Shown here in pieces: positions 24,193 to 36,587 of a DNA stretch of 64,000 nt. The stretch lies in NCBI GenBank assembly GCA_003116875.1, contig BCKT01000016.1, forward strand, positions 62,001-126,000. The letters run 5' to 3'. The DNA is from Takashimella koratensis. Lineage: Eukaryota > Basidiomycota > Tremellomycetes > Trichosporonales > Tetragoniomycetaceae. The notes under the pieces were generated by a model. That model was not told the DNA's origin, did no database searches, and worked only from the letters and a program-made list of their open reading frames with translations. Position 1 is the stretch's first letter. Each line of letters begins with the position of its first letter. The translations under genes were made by a program, and so were the position numbers.

Positions 24193-27100
24193 ATGTCCAT
24201 CTCGCCTATGGCCAACACCGACCTCGACCCAGCCTTCCGCACGCAACATCACCACCACTCTGCTCCCGACCACGGGCAGGTCTACCCACATCACAACCCT
24301 CACCAGCAACGATATCCACCGCCGCCGATCTTACCGCTGCCGGCTCGGGCCAACTCGTTCTCGTTCACGGGGCACCAGGAAGCCTCGGGAGTTGGTTATG
24401 TCTACTCGTATGAGGGCGGGGACGTAGGCGAGCGGACTCCGAGGCGATCACGACCACGAAGCCAGACTCAATCGTATAGCGAACAGCCCTTCCCTCCACC
24501 TCAAGTCCCATCCAGCGCCGGCCCTCACGCCTCTGGATCAAGCTTTGCCTACGCCCCAAACATCTCGCCGTCGGCTGCGGCTACAGCTCTGCAACCTGGT
24601 CAACGGACCAGCAGCGCCCATGGACGACCACCCACCGCGCCTTCATCCGCAGGGGTGAATGGGCTGAGACCCCAGTTGCCTCAGATGCCAGGGGACCGAT
24701 GGCCGCCACTGCAGACTCCTCTACCACCCGTCCATACCGTACCTCCACCCGCCTCGGCGCCGCTGGTCAATAGCAGTGCCTCGGGCCCGTCACAGCCGAG
24801 GAAACGGTCACGAGACGAGCACAACGACCGACCGGCGTGGTCCGCGCCTACCCCACCGGATACGAGCAAGCGCACATCAACAACCTCGCGTCGACTGAGT
24901 ACCGCCGACTCGACGTCACGGCCGAACGGTACAACCGCGCGTGAGGCTGGCAAGGACCGATCAAGGGAGAAGGAAGAGGTACAGGACAAGGGCAAGGACA
25001 AGGATGTGAAAGAAGTGAAGGAGACGAAAGAAACCATGCCAATCTTGGTTCGTGAAAAGAAACAAAAGGCTTGCGCAAATTGTCGACGTGCCAAATTGAG
25101 ATGTGTTACGGAGGACGGACAGGCAGAATGTGTCCGGTGTCGATCGAGAAAAGAGAAATGCGTCTTTTACCCCAGAACTCATGTGAGTTGGCTAGTGGCT
25201 CATCGGATTCAGCTGACTCTATCAGGACGAGGATTGGCAACATACTCTCACGTCGGATCTATACCACGTCATCAACCACGTCAACCACCTGTCGCAAGCA
25301 GTACACCAAATCCTCAACCACCTGGGAGGCGCCGCCAAGCTGGCCGGGATCCCACCGTTAGAGCTCGACCAGCAGCTGGAGCGATACGACCCACCCGAGC
25401 GCGACTTGTCATTCTTGCAGGCCTGGGCGGGGGGTCGGAACCGAGACGGCGGGGACGAAACGGGAGGGAGGAAACGGCGGCGTCGGCGAGACGAGGACGA
25501 GGATGATTCTGACGCGGAAAGTCCCGGGCAGGAAGCGGCGGCGGGGCAAGTAGAGGATGCGCAGTATGTGGAAGCCCCAGCGAGGATAGAAGAGGCGGTT
25601 CCGGATACAGGGAGGGTGTATTACGAGACGGCCGAGCCACAGAGCGCTGCGTGGACGACAGTGACGATGCCGGACATGTCGACCAACGGCCAACGGTACT
25701 CGAACCAATTATCGATGCCGATCCCTGCGATGCCTGCGACAGCTGTACCACATATCAATGGCAGCGGACCACCTGCGCGCGCTCCATCATTTGACGAGTA
25801 CTCTTCTTCGAGCGGGTACGCCCGGTCCAACTTCGAGTTCCAACCGCCTCTCCCACCCCAGCCGCAGCACATGTATCAGCCGACCTACGGGGACCAGATG
25901 ACCCCCGCGACTGCCCAGACCCAAGCAGCGTTCCACCTGACCCCACCGCAGGGCGGGTTCGTAGCCAGCAGCGCGCAGAGCAGTAGTACAGGTGGACCAA
26001 CGCCACAGAGTCTCATCTCGGCCTCGCCAAACGTCATGGTCGATGGCGTGCAGGGACCGCCGGGTGTCGCGTTCTCACAGTTTGGAGAGGCAGGGGGCGC
26101 ACTGGGGCAATCTGCAATGGGACCAAGAGCGAGCAACGCAAGTGAAACACAGTGGCAAGGTGGGGATGGAGGGGAAGACGACGAGGCGAACCAGCTAGGC
26201 GCGTCGGATTTACGAACAAATGTCGTCAAGATGAAGTTGATCCCCAATCGCGATGCCCTCTTCCTCCTTAATTAGTGAGTTTGGCTAGAGTATCCGCTAC
26301 TTGAGCTAACACACTACAGCTTTCACACTCGCCTCGCCCAATCGATGTTTGGTTTCCGAATGCGATTTGGGGAATTCCCTTACTTGCCTGAAGGTCCACG
26401 AACCATCACGCCTCTTATCCTTGGTGTTCTCTGCTTAATCACTGCCGACCGAATCCCGGCTTATCACAAGTACACCGACGCGATTGGCGCCGACGTTAGG
26501 GATCTGTTGTTAAATCGACCTGCGGATAGTTTCATCTCGCAGTTGTATCCGACAAACTCGAAGCGGAGTGCACGACAGCAGCAGGTCGCAGGGGAGGATG
26601 GAGGTGCGGTGGGGGACTCGGGGCCTGGGTCGACAGGGACAAGTGGAGGTGGTGGAGAGATTGTGAGAAGTCAGACTCAAGGGCAGGGGACAGAGGCGTC
26701 CCCGATGATGATGATGATGATGGACGACGACGATGAAGACGAGTTGGAAGATGAGGAAGAGCAAGTTCTGGATCCCGAGACGGGCATCGGACCAGAGGAG
26801 ATCGTAGGAGCGTGCGTGTTGGCGACGTTCATCTCGGAAGGTCCCCAGGCTGCAAGTATTGCTCGCGCCGCGTTCAAGTGGGCTCGAGGATGGATCAAGG
26901 TGAGTGCTGGTCGGCTTTGGGTTTCGGTCGCAGCGCAGTCGAATCAAGGAAGGACAAAGCTGATACCATTGTACAGGGGCTGTATAATGAACAACAGCAG
27001 ACGGTGGGCGAGATGTTGGGAATGATTCCGGAGAAGCGTAAGCCGACTGCCGAGAATATGGCGAGGATCTGGCTGCTTTGTTATGTGAGTAGCCCATCGA

Positions 27101-28485
27101 GATTCCCCGCTTGTGGGAGACAGCTGACGATCGCCACACAGAACGTCAGCGGGACCCTCGCTCTTCAGTTCGACGGACTCAACACCAACGCACCCCGACG
27201 CGATCCTATGCCGTACTGCCTTCAACTCCTCCCGCCGACCCCGCCTCAGAGCTCAACCTCGGGTCCGGGGGGTCAAAACGCAGGCGCAAATCGAACCCCT
27301 GCTGTCAACCCAGACGACGTGGTGCTCACTTTCCACGCAAGGTTGATCATGTTATTACAGGATTGGTTCCGGCGTCGAGCTCAGATCGAGCCAGACCAAG
27401 TGGTTTTGCCTTCCCCTTTACAGCCGGATTTCCAGTCCGCGGTCCGATACGACCAAAGCTCTGATCCCACAAAGTCGGCTCATAACGGTCCTCACACCGA
27501 CGCCGGTATCAGCGGCAAAGGAGCGTCTAATCCCGATCCTCGCCCAGTCACGCGTGAAGTCGCTCAAGCCTACGCGGGTCTCACATCCTCCTTGAACGCC
27601 TCTTTACTTTGGTGGCGAACTGAACTCGATTCTCACCGGCTCCCAATCGACCTTGTTCGCCGCTTGGACCTGTATTACGAGTTCGCAAGGTTGCTGGTCA
27701 ATGCCACTGCAGCAGAACGATGTGCGATGTTACCAGCGTACGGAGAGGCGAGTAGTGTCGCAGCGGTAGAGGCGGCGATAGGGATGTTGAGAAGGTGTTT
27801 GGCTTGGCCAGAGGAAGAGGATTTGTTCAATCTACCACATTGCGTCTTATCGGTGAGTAGACAGTGTGAGGTATGAAGGTGGAAGGATGAGAAACTGATC
27901 TGGGGTGGGGTTCTAGATGATCTTCCTCGCTGGGGACTGTCTCAAGGTCGCGCTGATTGAATCAACACGGATCCATGCGCCGATTTCGATCCAAGAAGGT
28001 GAGGACTAACTCGAGTGTGCTTTCACCTCTTCGGTCTGAGACACGAAGTAAAGTGCACGTAGCGAGACCGCTCAACCTACGAATGATCTCACTAACTCGA
28101 TCTCACAGCCGTAGAGCTATTACGCAACGTTGGTGAGAAATTCAAAGCCAATAATTTACCTCCGAACAAGTATCGAGTCCGGACGGCCGTCGAGACGCTC
28201 ACGACGCTTGCGGACCAGTTGGCGAAACATGCCGAGGCGGTGGCGGAGCGAGAGAGAGGTGAAGGGAGAGGCGGAGGTGGAGGGGGAGGTGCGGGTGGAG
28301 GTGGAGGTGGAGGGATGGACGTTGACGATGAGCGGGAGAGGGGAGGGGAGTCGGAAGTGCGGAGGGATGGGTACAAGGGTAGGGATAGGGAAAGGGAAAG
28401 GGAGAGAGACAGGGATAGGGATCGGGAGAAAGACAAGGCGAGGAAAAGAGCGAAATCGAGAACAGTTGGAAGGTCTCGATCTTGA
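24193..28485 (+). CDS. Large Zn(II)2Cys6 transcription factor
   Basis: Seven exons (24193-25182, 25226-26274, 26320-26899, 26977-27084, 27142-27852, 27917-27998, 28109-28485) encode 1298 residues, all junctions in phase. The DNA-binding cluster is at residues 294-323, with spacing C-x2-C-x6-C-x8-C-x2-C-x6-C and the usual basic residues (CANCRRAKLRC then CVRCRSRKEKC). A helical stretch follows (TLTSDLYHVINHVNHLSQAV), probably the linker/dimer coil. A basic-acidic segment comes next (GGRKRRRRRDEDEDDSDAE). The middle region from FHTRLAQSMFGFRMRFGEFP onward fits the fungal-specific regulatory domain. It contains an insertion with six Met followed by acidic residues, coded by an ATG repeat at 26705-26721. 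The C-terminus has Gly-rich, RDRE-repeat and Arg/Lys segments. A nuclear regulator; its targets cannot be read from sequence. Confidence 0.9.
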
Positions 28486-28759
28486 ACGTCTTGAACGTAC
28501 TTTGCTGTAGTTTGCACACTCGCACACAAACTAGCTCTTGTGCTCAGTATTACACGGACTACGCTTGCACATGCACATGCATATTCGCTCACACTCAAGG
28601 GCACGAGAGTGCTTCAGACTGGGTATGATAGCGGCTCCTTCAGGTCTGATGACCAACAATGAATACTGTACTGTATACAAATGATCGATCACTCTTGGCC
28701 CTCTTGTATCATCTACTCATCTTTATCTTCGAGTTTCTACCACCCCAATCACAGGAGGT

Positions 28760-30985
28760 CTACCAAACGACCTCACAGCCTACTGCCAAATGATCGCTCG
28801 CGCAAATTCCTTTCCTCGGCAACCCAGCACCTAGTTCCTCTGTCTTTGGCAAGTCCAATACCGCACTTACTTCTCCTGATCCGAAGAGGAACAAGTAGTC
28901 TGTAGTACCCAGGGGGGGCAGTATATCAGCGACCGCCCTTTCAAGATGCGGCGAAACTACCGATCGCACATGGTCCCTGCTGAGAGCGACCGTACTTACC
29001 TAGGGTCAACCTGAACAATGGTGTGAAACAAGTATACACAGGTTCTCCACCTCCTTTCCCTTCTCCACCCCCTATCATCTCTTTACTCCTCGTATCGAAT
29101 GTCGCGCCCTTCGATTCAGTCCCGGTCCACTGGGTGGACGCATACGCGCTAACTCTCGGAACACCCGGCATTGCCTCTTGAGCGGCTTTTACCAGTTCTT
29201 CCATACTCATCAGCCCATCGGCTGGTATTGGTGCCCTTGTATTGGCGATCGACTGTTCATGACTATCCGGTAACTCGTCCTCTTTCTCTTGACCTTCTCC
29301 CTCGCCGTCATCGTCTTTATCCGCCCCGGTAGTCGGGGTAGACACACCTGTCCCATCGACAGAAGCGGTGGAAGAAGGGAGAGGGGTCGGGAGAGAAGGC
29401 TCGTTTGCTGTGTACGTGTCGATAGAGGTATGAACCAGTCGAGAAGAATCGACTCCACGTGCGTAGGCAAGGTGTAAAGGGTCATGAGGCGCTGAGAGGA
29501 GCTGGTATGTGGCTTCGCATGGTTGAGTGTTGAGGTCTGTACGGGGGAGTGACGGGTCAGCAATGTATTTTTGTCGCGGGATGGGGTAAAGAATGTGTGC
29601 GGGTCGAGTAGAGGTCGGAGAAGGGGTTCAGGGGAGATACTAACCACCTGCCAGAACAACGGGCCAAGAGAGACAGTCGTGCTCTTCTTGTAGCCTCCGA
29701 ATAGCACGTAAGAGCACAACTACCTGCCTTGCGCGTTCATATTCAAACTTTGGATGCCAGAACCTATCGACAGGAACAAAAAGTCAGTCATGGTCATCCA
29801 AAGTTTCTATCCCTACGATGAGTCCAAGTTTGACGATTGCTCAGCTTTGGAGGAATAGCACTTACAAGTGAGTGGTAGCGATGATGATTCCGCGTCCATC
29901 GTCTTGTTGAAGCGCAACTATGAGCGCCATATTCTTCGTTGTTCTTGACCCGCCTCGTCTACTGGCTCTAGAGACGTGATCCAAATCCAACTCGGGACTA
30001 GAAAGAGACAAATGTTCCAGATCTAATTGGATCGAAGCTGATGTTCGGACAGAGAACCGATCGGGTTTGTACAAAACGACGAGACCGTGGAGTTTGCCTG
30101 GACCTCGAGCTTGGATGGGGATGTGTCCAGGGACAGAAGGGAGGAGGTCTCGAAGTCGGTCGCATTCCTGTTGCAGAGAACAGGGGAGAAAGGGTCAGCT
30201 TGGAGCTTTGGTTAAGGTTTTGGGGATGAATGATGAAGACGCAAACGTGGATATGACTGGTGGGCTATGGCCCTCTCTCATGGAAAAGAGAGACAGAGAG
30301 GGAGCTCACTTGGAGACAAATAACGTCGGCGCCGGAAGAAGCGTGCATCGCCAGTTCGGCAAGTAACATGGGCTTTCGATCGCCCCATCTCAGACAATCA
30401 GAGCCAGGGAAAAGTTCACGTCCTGTCCATCGTACGAGCAGAAGAGAGGATACGAGTACGTGTAAAGTCATGGTCAGTGAGGGATCGGAGAAAGTAAGGA
30501 GGTGAGGGTAGATCTTGCGGGGGCTTGGGATCGCGGGTTGACTCACGGACAAGTGTTTGCGCAAGCATCTATTGACTGATCAGCTCTAATCTTCATCAAG
30601 TTGTCATGTGTGCTTTAGCTGACCCACTCACATTCCAAGTAACCACTTTGACCCTATTGATCTCTCCTTGACCTCTTTCGCTACCCTTGGACCCAACGCT
30701 CTTCCAAGCCCTCCCTAACACCTTGCCATTCTCTCCTACCTCGATCGGCGGTCGGACCCCACTTGCTTCAGCCGCTTTCTTGGCGAGTTTCGCAGCTTTT
30801 CGCTCAGCTTGTAAAGCTAGTTGAGCCGGGGTGAGGGTGTACGCTGATTTCTGCCGAGTTTGGGCCGAGGAGGTCGGGTTGGAAGCCGTTGATGGTGATA
30901 ATGGTGCTGATGGTGCTGAGGGCGTAGGCCGCGTAGGCGGTGTATGACCCATGGATAGGGACGAGGAGGTGGGATCGGCGGACAT
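28760..30985 (-). CDS. NGL2: Ngl2-like endonuclease/exonuclease/phosphatase-family RNA exonuclease
   Basis: Seven exons on the minus strand (30632-30985, 30547-30568, 30310-30422, 29866-30167, 29648-29763, 29000-29536, 28760-28899) give 527 residues. Family landmarks: KVVTWNMLAQTLVRRELFP (about 114-132), ADVICLQECD with the metal-binding Glu near residue 164, LVVLYKPDRF, ATTHLFWHP, VVLAGDLNTQP with Asp near 303, and ASDHLAVGCEV near the end with the Asp-His pair. This is the CCR4/Ngl2-type nuclease fold; yeast Ngl2 trims the 3' end of 5.8S rRNA. The 22-nt exon 2 is essential to rebuild the NMLAQTLVR motif, so it is well supported. An acidic, Ser/Thr-rich insertion of about 80 residues follows the DLNTQP block. 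Convergent with the Zn2Cys6 gene. Confidence 0.9.
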
Positions 30986-31451
30986 GGAGAGATGAGAAAG
31001 AGGTCGGATGAGATGATAGAAGGGAGGAAAGAGACCAAGTGGGTTGAGGAGAAGAGAGACACGGGATCGTCGTAGGTGTAGGAACGAGGATTGAATGGTG
31101 GATGATTGAGTAATGGAGATGTTGTAAAATCCAGTCAGGTGCTAATCTAATCAATCCGAGGAGTTTCTGTTCAACCCCTCCTCACTCAGAAGTCCCAACC
31201 AAGGGTTGAAGATCAGTCAAGCAAAACCGGACAAGGAACATGCCAATAACTATCCATGACCATGACCACGACGTGTTGCGTACAGACGACTCGAGCTTTA
31301 CAATGGTACAAAAGCTCTCCTTGGAATGCAGAATGTTCTAGGGCTGGTTCATCACCGACCTACATACACCCCATCTCACCGCATCGACCTCCACCCCTCC
31401 CTCCCATCACCAATCACAACACACCCCATCCACTTGGTCCTACGAAACCAC
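30986..31451. other. Intergenic region between the Ngl2-like gene and the kinase gene
   Basis: Carries the minus-strand promoter of the nuclease gene and the 3' end of the upstream kinase gene. No supported ORF. Confidence 0.5.
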
Positions 31452-32960
31452 CTACAGGCCAAACTCGAGCCCCGCGACGGCCCTCGCCCCTTCTCCTGCC
31501 GCATCATCCACCACCGCGGTCTTACTAAACCTCACTCCCCTCTTTGCCAGCCCATCCAACAACAGCCCTCTATACCCTGCACTCATCATCAGTCCTCCCC
31601 CAAGAGCCAGAGCCGTTCGTTCAGGAGAGACAACTGTCCCGTCTCCAAGGCAGTCCATGGTCAAATCGATCACTGGCTCGATAGCTGCGCGCACGATCCG
31701 CCTCGCCTCTTCTCGAGAGGCAACGTCCACCTCCACACCGTTACCATATCCATTAACCCTATTCCCATTCCCATTCGCTTCAACGCCCACGTCCACGGCC
31801 AAAGACCCATCTGCGAACGCATGTTTCAAGACGACCCTCGCCGCGCCAGCCATGTAGGCGTTACGCTTCGCGCTCGCCTCTCCAGTCGACAGGCCCTCGA
31901 CAAACGCTCCCGTCAGAGAAACGATATTGATGATTTCCATCGTGTCGTCGACGGCAAAGTAGGAGAGAAGGTCGGTATGGAGTTGGAGAACGGGTTGGAC
32001 AGCGGTGGAGTAGATGGAGGACGACGAGTTGCGGTCGGCAACAGAGAGGAGAGAACGGATTGCCAAGCGGCCGATCCAAAACGCGGACCCTTCGTCGCCA
32101 AGTCTATTGAGAGTCAGCAAACTCCCAGGCTTGAGATATCCACACTCACACATAGCCCCAGCCATGGGCGACTCCAACATCTTCAAGAGGCAACGCCCGT
32201 GCCTTGCCCTTGTCTGGCCTGGCAGAGAGGCACGGCTGGACTCGGATCGTCCTCCCGACTGCGCCTGTCCCGCATACAATGGCGATGACGTGTTCGACGC
32301 CGAGTCCGAGTGCCGGTGCAGCGAGCAGGTTCACATCTACCGGTATCAGTATGACCTTGGAGACAACCAAGCACTCACCATTAGTGACCTTGATTTGATC
32401 CTGGGACACACCGAGCGCGTTACTCGCCAGACGACCAAAAGCAGTCGAATCAGCGGCGCTCGAGATCCCCGCCATCGCGAGCCAGGCATAGCTGAGGAGG
32501 CCCGAGGGAAGCCAAGGGAGCAAGAGCTTGGGAGGCGGACCAAACGCCGGTGTGCTGGAGCGCGAGGTCTCAGGGGTAGGAGGTGCGAGAGCGGCAGGAG
32601 GGCGGGAGGACAAAGGGTCAAGATCGGGAATGTTCAGTCCGGTTTCGGCGAGGTAGGCGGGAGGAAGCTGGGAGAGGGCAATGTACGTCGCGCGAAGGAT
32701 ACGCTCGATAGCGTGTTGATATCCGACCGAAGAGCTGAAGTGGGTTAGTTGTAGACTATCGAGGAGCATGAACAGCCAACTCACACGTTACAAGGTCCCG
32801 CAGAGCCACGGACCTCGAGACCGTCCGAGGAGCGGATCACGACGTTTACCTTGGACCCGCCGCCATCGGCGCAGAGAATGAGCGCAGGGGTGGACATGGA
32901 GGAAGTGGACGATGCGGAGGACGGTACCGAGGCAGGGGGAGTGGGCAGGCGGACCGGCAT
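31452..32960 (-). CDS. BadF/BadG-type ATPase, probable N-acetylglucosamine kinase (NAGK-like)
   Basis: Four exons (32785-32960, 32379-32734, 32150-32336, 31452-32103) give 456 residues. The N-terminal LILCADGGGSKVNVVI (about 27-42) is the phosphate-1 motif of the actin/ASKHA fold. GVEHVIAIVCGTGAVG is phosphate 2, LGDEGSAFWIGRLA is the hallmark of NAGK/BadF kinases, and LALGGGLMMSAGYRGLL is the adenosine motif. Mammalian NAGK, in this fold, phosphorylates GlcNAc to GlcNAc-6-phosphate. Ascomycete yeasts use hexokinase-type kinases instead. An insertion rich in Pro/Ser (about 85-115) separates the motifs. The divergent glucosamine-6-phosphate deaminase gene 2 kb away strengthens the amino-sugar role, but substrate is inferred. 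Intron 2 is only 42 nt. Confidence 0.85.
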
Positions 32961-34929
32961 GGGTGTTGTTGGAGGTTGGGTGGGAGGATAAGTGCGAGTT
33001 GTGGGAGTGGAGAGGTGCGGTGAGACGAGTTGCGAACGAGGTTGAGATGGGGTCGTGCGTTGCTATGAATGCTCGCTACGGGTCTAGCTGCTCCTTTTAA
33101 TGTCTATTGTGTTAGACCGAGTTGGGTCCTATCTAGGTCGAGAGCGCGCCTTATATACACCTTTGAACAAATGGGAAGATCGTCGACGCCCTTTGTCCTG
33201 GGGCGTGGGAGTGTCGTCGACGGTGTTTGCACAGTTTCGGGTGGTTGCGGAGGAGGGAAGGGTGAGGGGTGAGGAGTGAGAGGGGGTTGAGCAGATTTGA
33301 GAAAGGGAGCAGACGACAAGGTCAAAGGATTGTAGCTAATTGCAGCCGGCAAAGTATGACCACTTGACGAGCAAAGTTGAACCAGAAACAAGGGTCGTCG
33401 GTCGATCGGGGTTCGAATCGGACGAGGGGGAGGGCGGGACGAGGGAGGGAGCAAGGGGAAGGAGACGCAGGTGGTCAAAGTGTTCAGAGTGGGGGGTTGG
33501 TGAAGTGGGGGAACGAGCGTCGCTTGGACCTGTTCACAGAGGGGTTAAGTAGATCAGAAACACAACCGGAGAGGAGTGATCAACATGCGCCCGCCTTGAA
33601 CGGATGGATGAGGGTGGGTCAAAGTTGGTGCAGTGCTGGGTGCAATGCTGGCAGGTACGATGCGATTGCCGGGAATAGAGCAATCCGTCGGGACGGTGAG
33701 CTTCGGTTCTCGGAGCGGTGGTTGTGCAACCCAAGAGCAAGAGCAAGAGGTCGACGCTTCGCGTGTAGCGCCGAAAGTCGAGAATCCAGGGTGGAAGGGA
33801 AGGGAAGGGAAGGGAGAGGAAGGAGTGATGACGAGGGATCGAGGATTGATTGGATTGTGCTTGGGTAAAGGGCGGCGAATGGTCAAGTGCCAGGCAGGGA
33901 GTAAGTAGCGTGCGTGGGCGGGTGGGGGGTGGGGGGTTGGGTAGACTTGGGATGGAAGCGAAGAGTGGGGGGTGGGGAGGGAGGGAATTGGGGCGATAGG
34001 AGGAGATTGAGATTGGGTTGATTGGGTGATTGCGATTGGGGCGCACAGTAGTAGTAGAGGATAGCGCAAGAGTACGAGTCACCCTCGTAGCGGAGAATGA
34101 AAAGCCGATCGAGTGGGTATGTGCTGGTGGGTAGCCTGGATCTATCTGCAGGGAGGGACAAGGCGATCAAGCCGACTGGGAGGGAGAGCAGTGCGGGCCA
34201 GAACCAATGGGGACCAGGGGACGCGGGACAGGGTTAAGCTTAAACCCTTTCCCTCTCATCCGGCGCTTTCGCCGAACGTCCAAGTGGGTAGGTATCATCC
34301 ACCCCGATCCAACTCGACGTCAGCCAGAGACATGACAACCCCACGTTGATTGGCCCCTAAGCCTGCCGACACTTGTCCATGTGCATCTGTTGCTGTCACC
34401 GTCAGTACTGAGCTGTTCCCCCCACCCAACCTACCTGCCACGTGGTTCGGCCAAGTCGCCGGTTTCAAGCGACTTTGCCGGGTCTGTGTATGTGTGCCAC
34501 CCCTTTCGTTCCCCCTCCCCGACCGTAAGCCATGGCCTCGAGTGATAACGCAGTCCCTGGCCCCTGTCCCCTGGTCATGGCGTACTGTAGATTACTCGGT
34601 CAAACATCCGGGTGTACCGACCCCAGGCGAGATCAAGTCCGTCGGCCCACGTCTTATCCCCTAGCCCCATGCATACTCTGGCTCTCATCTCATCTCGTTG
34701 TACCTGCTCGCTTGGCACGACTCTGTCAACAACATCCTCATCCTCACCGCAATCGTCAACTTTTTTCTCTCTCTCTCTCTCTCTCTCACACTCACACCCT
34801 CAACCCCGTCCTTTTACCTGGCCCAACTATTTCCACTCTCACCTTGATCCACACCACGTCTCTCTTTCTCCTTTCCACCTCTTACTCACCTCACTATTTG
34901 CTCAACCCCCACCAAACCACACCACCACT
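32961..34929. promoter_or_regulatory. Divergent promoter shared by the NAGK-like and NAG1 genes
   Basis: A 2-kb region between two divergent starts of an amino-sugar pathway pair. It holds GGGAA repeats (33792-33814), G-rich blocks with several runs of three or more G (33916-33941 and 33967-33985), and a CT microsatellite (about 34761-34787) followed by CA-rich leader just before the NAG1 start. No ORF here has matching splice or family evidence. Confidence 0.6.
34761..34787. repeat. CT microsatellite in the NAG1 leader
   Basis: A T run followed by about ten CT dinucleotides, ending in CACACTCACAC. Confidence 0.8.
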
Positions 34930-36587
34930 ATGAGACTTACCATTCGCGACGACAAGGTCCAAGTCGGCACCTACGTGAGTGGTCTCACCATGCCTTCCCC
35001 CTGGTGTCTACTCTCGTTACTCAGCTGTCGAGCGCTCCTCCACCCGCCGCCCTCCTTTGTCCTAGCTCTACTCACCACCCAGCTCCCACTGCCCACCCCC
35101 GCTGACACTCCCAGATCGGCGACTACATTGCTCGCCGAATCAACTCGTTCAAGCCCAAGCCGGGACACCCCTACTTTGTTCTCGGCCTGCCGACGGGCTC
35201 CTCCCCTTTGCCCGTGTACGCGCGACTCGTCGCTCTCTACAAAGAGGGCAAAGTCAGCTTCAAGGTGGGTACAGCTTGGACAGGAAAGATCTCGATGAGC
35301 TTGTGCTGACGATGCGCAGAATGTGATTACTTGTAAGTAGAGGTATAGCTTGATGGTTCAGATGGATGCTTACCAGCTGATTACTAACCCTTGTACAGTC
35401 AACATGGTGAGTTTCAGCTGCTTCTTCTCCCTTTTTGGTATAGAGCTGATCCCTTGGTACAGGACGAATACGTCGGGATCCCAAGAGACCACCCGGAGTC
35501 GTACCACACTTTCATGTTCAAGCACTTTTTCTCCCTCGTCGATGTCGAGTGAGTTTTGTGGATGTGTTTCTCCTATTTCCCAGTTCACTGGGCTCCATTT
35601 CCCGCATTTCTACAGCTCCCGTCTCCCGAACTTGGAGCTTCCTAGCATATGCTCCGCCTTACCCGTGCCCAGCTAACCCGGGCAGCCCGAAGAACACCCA
35701 CATTCTCGACGGCGAGGCCGAGGACCTCTACCACGAGTGCGAGGCGTACGAGGCTTCGATCCGTGAAGCTGGCGGGATCGACCTTTTCCTTGGTGGTATC
35801 GGTGCGGATGGACACATTGCTTTCAACGAGGTGGGTGTGAGCAGCGAGCAGCTCGACTACAACCGACTCGGATCTTTGCGAGACTGGAGACAGCTTTGAC
35901 TCTGCTCTTTGGATTGCTACCCCCTCCACTCCTGCTCTTTTGCCCCAAAATGCATGCTAATCGCCTACAGCCCGGCTCGTCTCTCACTTCTCGAACACGT
36001 ATCAAGACCCTCGCGTACGAGACTATCCTCGACAACTGTCGATTCTTTAACAACGACCTCGCCGCTGTCCCTCGGATGGCCCTGACCGTCGGTGTCCAGA
36101 CGGTCATGGATGCGAAGGAGGTGGTGTTGGTCGTTACGGGTCAGAACAAGGCATTGGCGCTGAGTCAGATGATCGAGGGGGGTGTGAACCACATGGTGAG
36201 TGATGATGGCCAGAGGGCCGGCCCAGTACTTTTTTGGACTAGACTTTCCGTGGAAACGAGGGTGGAGATCTGGGCAGTGGGACAGTTGGCAAAGGGCAGA
36301 GGACAGGAGGTGAGAGACAGTTGCTGACTCATACAGGTCACTGCGTCGGCCCTCCAAACGCACCCCTGGGCTCTGGTTGTCTGCGAGTGAGTCTGTCCAG
36401 AATGACTTGAGGTACAAAGGCAAGCACTGATTAATCCCCCTCACTCAGCGAGGACGCCACCTCCGAGCTCCGCGTCAAGACGGTCAAGTACTTCAAGTCG
36501 ATCGAGAAGGTCCAGGACGAGGTGGAGGCCAAGTACGGAGAGGTTGCTCGTGTTCGACTTGGTCTTGGCCGCGCTACGGCGGCTTGA
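34930..36587 (+). CDS. NAG1: Glucosamine-6-phosphate deaminase (isomerase)
   Basis: Nine exons (34930-34974, 35115-35264, 35320-35332, 35399-35406, 35463-35548, 35686-35830, 35971-36195, 36337-36386, 36449-36587) give 286 residues, the normal NagB length. The enzyme converts glucosamine-6-phosphate to fructose-6-phosphate plus ammonia in the cytosol, the last step of GlcNAc use. Visible motifs: [14 protein letters not shown] (phosphate binding), NVITFNMDEYVG with the catalytic Asp near 73, and [13 protein letters not shown] with Asp142, His144 and Glu149. Exons 3 and 4 are only 13 and 8 nt, yet both are needed to code NVITFNM, so they are well supported. Paired divergently with the NAGK-like kinase; a deacetylase gene is not in this window. 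Confidence 0.95.

Noticed and set aside
33405..33430. Second B-box-like sequence (GGTTCGAATCG)
   Set aside because: No foldable T stem or cloverleaf around it.
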